The position numbers and the translations under genes were made by a program. Positions 6,203 through 7,891 of a DNA stretch of 7,891 nt are shown here, piece by piece. Location: NCBI GenBank assembly GCA_902496125.1, contig CABUZU010000091.1, forward strand, positions 1 to 7,891, written 5' to 3'. The stretch's first letter is position 1; every line of letters begins with the position of its first letter. This DNA is from an uncultured Lachnospiraceae bacterium (GTDB taxonomy: Bacteria; Bacillota; Clostridia; Lachnospirales; Lachnospiraceae). The notes below the pieces were generated by a model. That model made no database searches and had not been told where the DNA came from. It worked only from the letters and a program-made list of their open reading frames with translations.

Positions 6203-7519
6203 ATGAGTGTACAAGCAGAAAATTTAGAAAAAAATATGGCAAAACTTACCATCACTGTGCCAGCAGAAACAGTTGATAAGGCAATGGAAGCTGTTTATAG
6301 AAAAAATAAAAGCAAATACAGTGTTCCAGGTTTCCGTAAAGGAAAAGTTTCTCGTAAAATGATGGAAAATTTATATGGTAAAGGAATTTTCTTAGAAGAC
6401 GCAATCAACAGCATTCTTCCAGAAGAATACAATAAAGCTGTACAGGAAAGCGAATTAGATATCGTATCTGAACCAGAACTTGAATTTACACAGACTGAGC
6501 CAGGAAAAGATTTAATCTTTGTTGCAACTGTAGCTGTAAAACCTGAGGTAACTTTAGGTGATTACAAGGGTGTAGAAGTTAAAAAAGTAGTAGTAGAAGT
6601 AACTGATGATGACATCATGAAAGTGATTAAGAGTGAACAAGAAAAGAATGCTGTAACTGTTAACATCGAAGACAGAGCAGTAAAAGATGGCGATAACACT
6701 ACAATCGATTTTGAAGGATTTGTTGATGGTGTAGCTTTTGAAGGTGGTAAAGGAACTGATTATCCATTAACAATTGGTTCTAATGCGTTTATTCCTGGAT
6801 TTGAATCACAGTTAGTTGGTGCTGAACTAAATAAAGAAGTTGAAATTAACGTAACTTTCCCAGAAGATTATCATTCAGAAGAATTAAAGGGTAAAGATGC
6901 AACATTCAAAGTAACAGTTAAGAAGATTGAAGAAAAACAGCTTCCAGAAATCGATGATGAATTTGCATCAGAAGTATCTGAATTTGAAACTCTTGCTGAA
7001 TACAAAGAAGATGTAAGAAAGAACTTATTAGATAGAAAGACTAAAGATGCTGCACAGATTAAACAAAACGAAGCAGTAGCAAAAGCTGTAGAAAACGCAC
7101 AGATGGATATTCCAGAAGCTATGGTAAATACAGAAGCTAAGGAATTAGTTCGTGAAATGGCTAACAATATGCAGCAGCAGGGTCTTACTATGGAAATGTA
7201 CTGCCAGTATACTGGACAGACAGAAGCTGCTATTCAGGAACAGATGAAACCTCGTGCATTAGAACAGATTAAGACTGGTTTAGTCATCGAAGCAATCGCT
7301 AAGGCAGAAGGATTCGAAGCTACTGAAGAAGAAATCGAAAAAGAATATGATGATTTAGCATCTATGTATCAGATGGAAAAAGATAAATTAAAAGAAATGA
7401 CAGGAGATGCTTATTTAGAATCTATTAAGACAAGCATTGTAAACCGTAAAGCAGCTGAACTTGTTGCAGCTGAATCCGTAGAAGTAGAAGCAGTAGAAGA
7501 AGCTTCTGATGCTGAATAA
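6203..7519 (+). CDS. tig: Trigger factor, ribosome-associated chaperone and peptidyl-prolyl isomerase
   Basis: This 438-residue protein is a little longer than the E. coli (about 432) and B. subtilis (about 424) forms. It binds the ribosome near the exit tunnel and shields nascent chains in the cytoplasm. The N-terminal ribosome-binding domain (about 1-115) carries GFRKGK at 43-48, in register with the E. coli F44-R45-K46 signature. An FKBP-type prolyl isomerase domain covers about 160-243, with DFEGFVDGVAFEGGK, FIPGFESQLVGA and VTFPEDYHSEELKGK. The helical substrate-cradling C-terminal domain runs from about 248 to 423, and the protein ends in an acidic tail (about 424-438). Residue 50 is Ser where the common signature has Pro. 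The start is set by AAGGAGG at 6187. A 46-base gap with no terminator leads to clpP, so the two are probably co-transcribed from the promoter at 6027. Confidence 0.97.
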   Translation: MSVQAENLEKNMAKLTITVPAETVDKAMEAVYRKNKSKYSVPGFRKGKVSRKMMENLYGKGIFLEDAINSILPEEYNKAVQESELDIVSEPELEFTQTEPGKDLIFVATVAVKPEVTLGDYKGVEVKKVVVEVTDDDIMKVIKSEQEKNAVTVNIEDRAVKDGDNTTIDFEGFVDGVAFEGGKGTDYPLTIGSNAFIPGFESQLVGAELNKEVEINVTFPEDYHSEELKGKDATFKVTVKKIEEKQLPEIDDEFASEVSEFETLAEYKEDVRKNLLDRKTKDAAQIKQNEAVAKAVENAQMDIPEAMVNTEAKELVREMANNMQQQGLTMEMYCQYTGQTEAAIQEQMKPRALEQIKTGLVIEAIAKAEGFEATEEEIEKEYDDLASMYQMEKDKLKEMTGDAYLESIKTSIVNRKAAELVAAESVEVEAVEEASDAE

Positions 7520-7536
7520 TTAATAGATAAGCATTT

Positions 7537-7558
7537 ACCGTCCTATATAGAAGGAGGT
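7537..7558 (+). promoter_or_regulatory. clpP ribosome binding site within a possible small hairpin
   Basis: AAGGAGG at 7551-7557 lies 8 bases before the clpP ATG. The GGAGG can pair with the CCGTCC upstream: 7541-7544 with 7552-7555 and, past one bulged G, 7537-7539 with 7556-7558, around a 7-base loop. The ribosome binding site is certain. The hairpin is short and may be coincidental. Confidence 0.6.
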
Positions 7559-7565
7559 TTTTGGA

Positions 7566-7891
7566 ATGCCAATTATTCCTAACGTAATCGAAACCGCAAG
7601 AGGTGGCGAAAGATTTTACGACATTTATTCACGTTTGTTAAAAGAAAGAATTATATTTTTAGGAGAAGAAGTAACAGATGCATCTGCAAGTATTATTGTT
7701 GCACAGCTTCTATTCCTAGAATCAGAAGACCCAGGTAAAGATATTTCTTTATATATCAATAGCCCAGGTGGTTCTGTATCAGCAGGACTTGCTATCTATG
7801 ATACAATGCAATACATTAAGAGTGATGTATCTACTATTTGTATTGGTATGGCGGCTAGTATGGGTGCATTCTTATTATCAGGTGGACAAAA
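7566..7891 (+). CDS. clpP: ATP-dependent Clp protease proteolytic subunit ClpP, 3' end missing
   Basis: The first 108 residues and part of codon 109 are present. The family is usually about 195 residues, so roughly the N-terminal 55 percent is seen. ClpP forms a barrel of two heptamers that degrades proteins fed in by an AAA+ unfoldase such as ClpX or ClpC in the cytoplasm. Hallmarks in order are NVIETARGGERFYDIYSRLL, ERIIFLG, LYINSPGGSVSAG at 62-74 and GMAASMGAFLL at 94-104. Ser98 is the nucleophile and aligns with Ser98 of B. subtilis ClpP. The catalytic His (near 123) and Asp (near 172) fall outside the window. The ATG is chosen because AAGGAGG lies 8 bases upstream and the N-terminus aligns directly with known ClpP. 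The tig-clpP order is standard in Firmicutes, where clpX usually follows. Confidence 0.97.
   Translation, partial: MPIIPNVIETARGGERFYDIYSRLLKERIIFLGEEVTDASASIIVAQLLFLESEDPGKDISLYINSPGGSVSAGLAIYDTMQYIKSDVSTICIGMAASMGAFLLSGGQ

Overview
The window is AT-rich, and every gene I can support lies on the + strand. The gene order trigger factor then ClpP, strong AAGGAGG ribosome binding sites, and a very long secreted protein built from Big_2, cadherin-like and FN3-type modules all suggest a low-GC anaerobic Firmicute. A gut-type Clostridia/Lachnospiraceae member is my best guess, made from style and recall rather than a search.

Layout: 1-5886 is the 3' portion (1,961 residues) of one giant surface-protein gene whose start lies left of the window. 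Reading from its visible N-terminal side it has cadherin-like beta-sandwich modules, a helical segment, about four tandem Big_2-type Ig folds, further beta modules, and a distinctive domain of about 290 residues (3457-4332) with the motif NPYGVDFTVFGN. After that come another beta module, three helical repeats, two tandem YNGK repeats and a C-terminal FN3 module. The last 242 residues are extremely lysine-rich.

5887-6202 (316 bases) is a dense intergenic region. It holds a GC-rich terminator hairpin, a weak candidate promoter overlapping a palindrome, a near-consensus sigma-A-type promoter with an extended -10, a very long stem-loop filling most of the predicted leader, and a strong Shine-Dalgarno sequence. 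6203-7519 encodes trigger factor (tig). After a 46-base gap with no terminator, clpP starts at 7566 and runs off the right edge.

Tig and ClpP form the usual protein-folding and protein-turnover pair: Tig meets nascent chains at the ribosome, and ClpP is the proteolytic chamber for an unfoldase, probably ClpX encoded beyond the window. The surface gene is separated from them by a terminator and a new promoter, so I see no sign that it works with them. The two things most worth following up are the uncharacterised domain at 3457-4332 and the long leader hairpin upstream of tig. I see no mobile element, CRISPR array, tRNA or rRNA.
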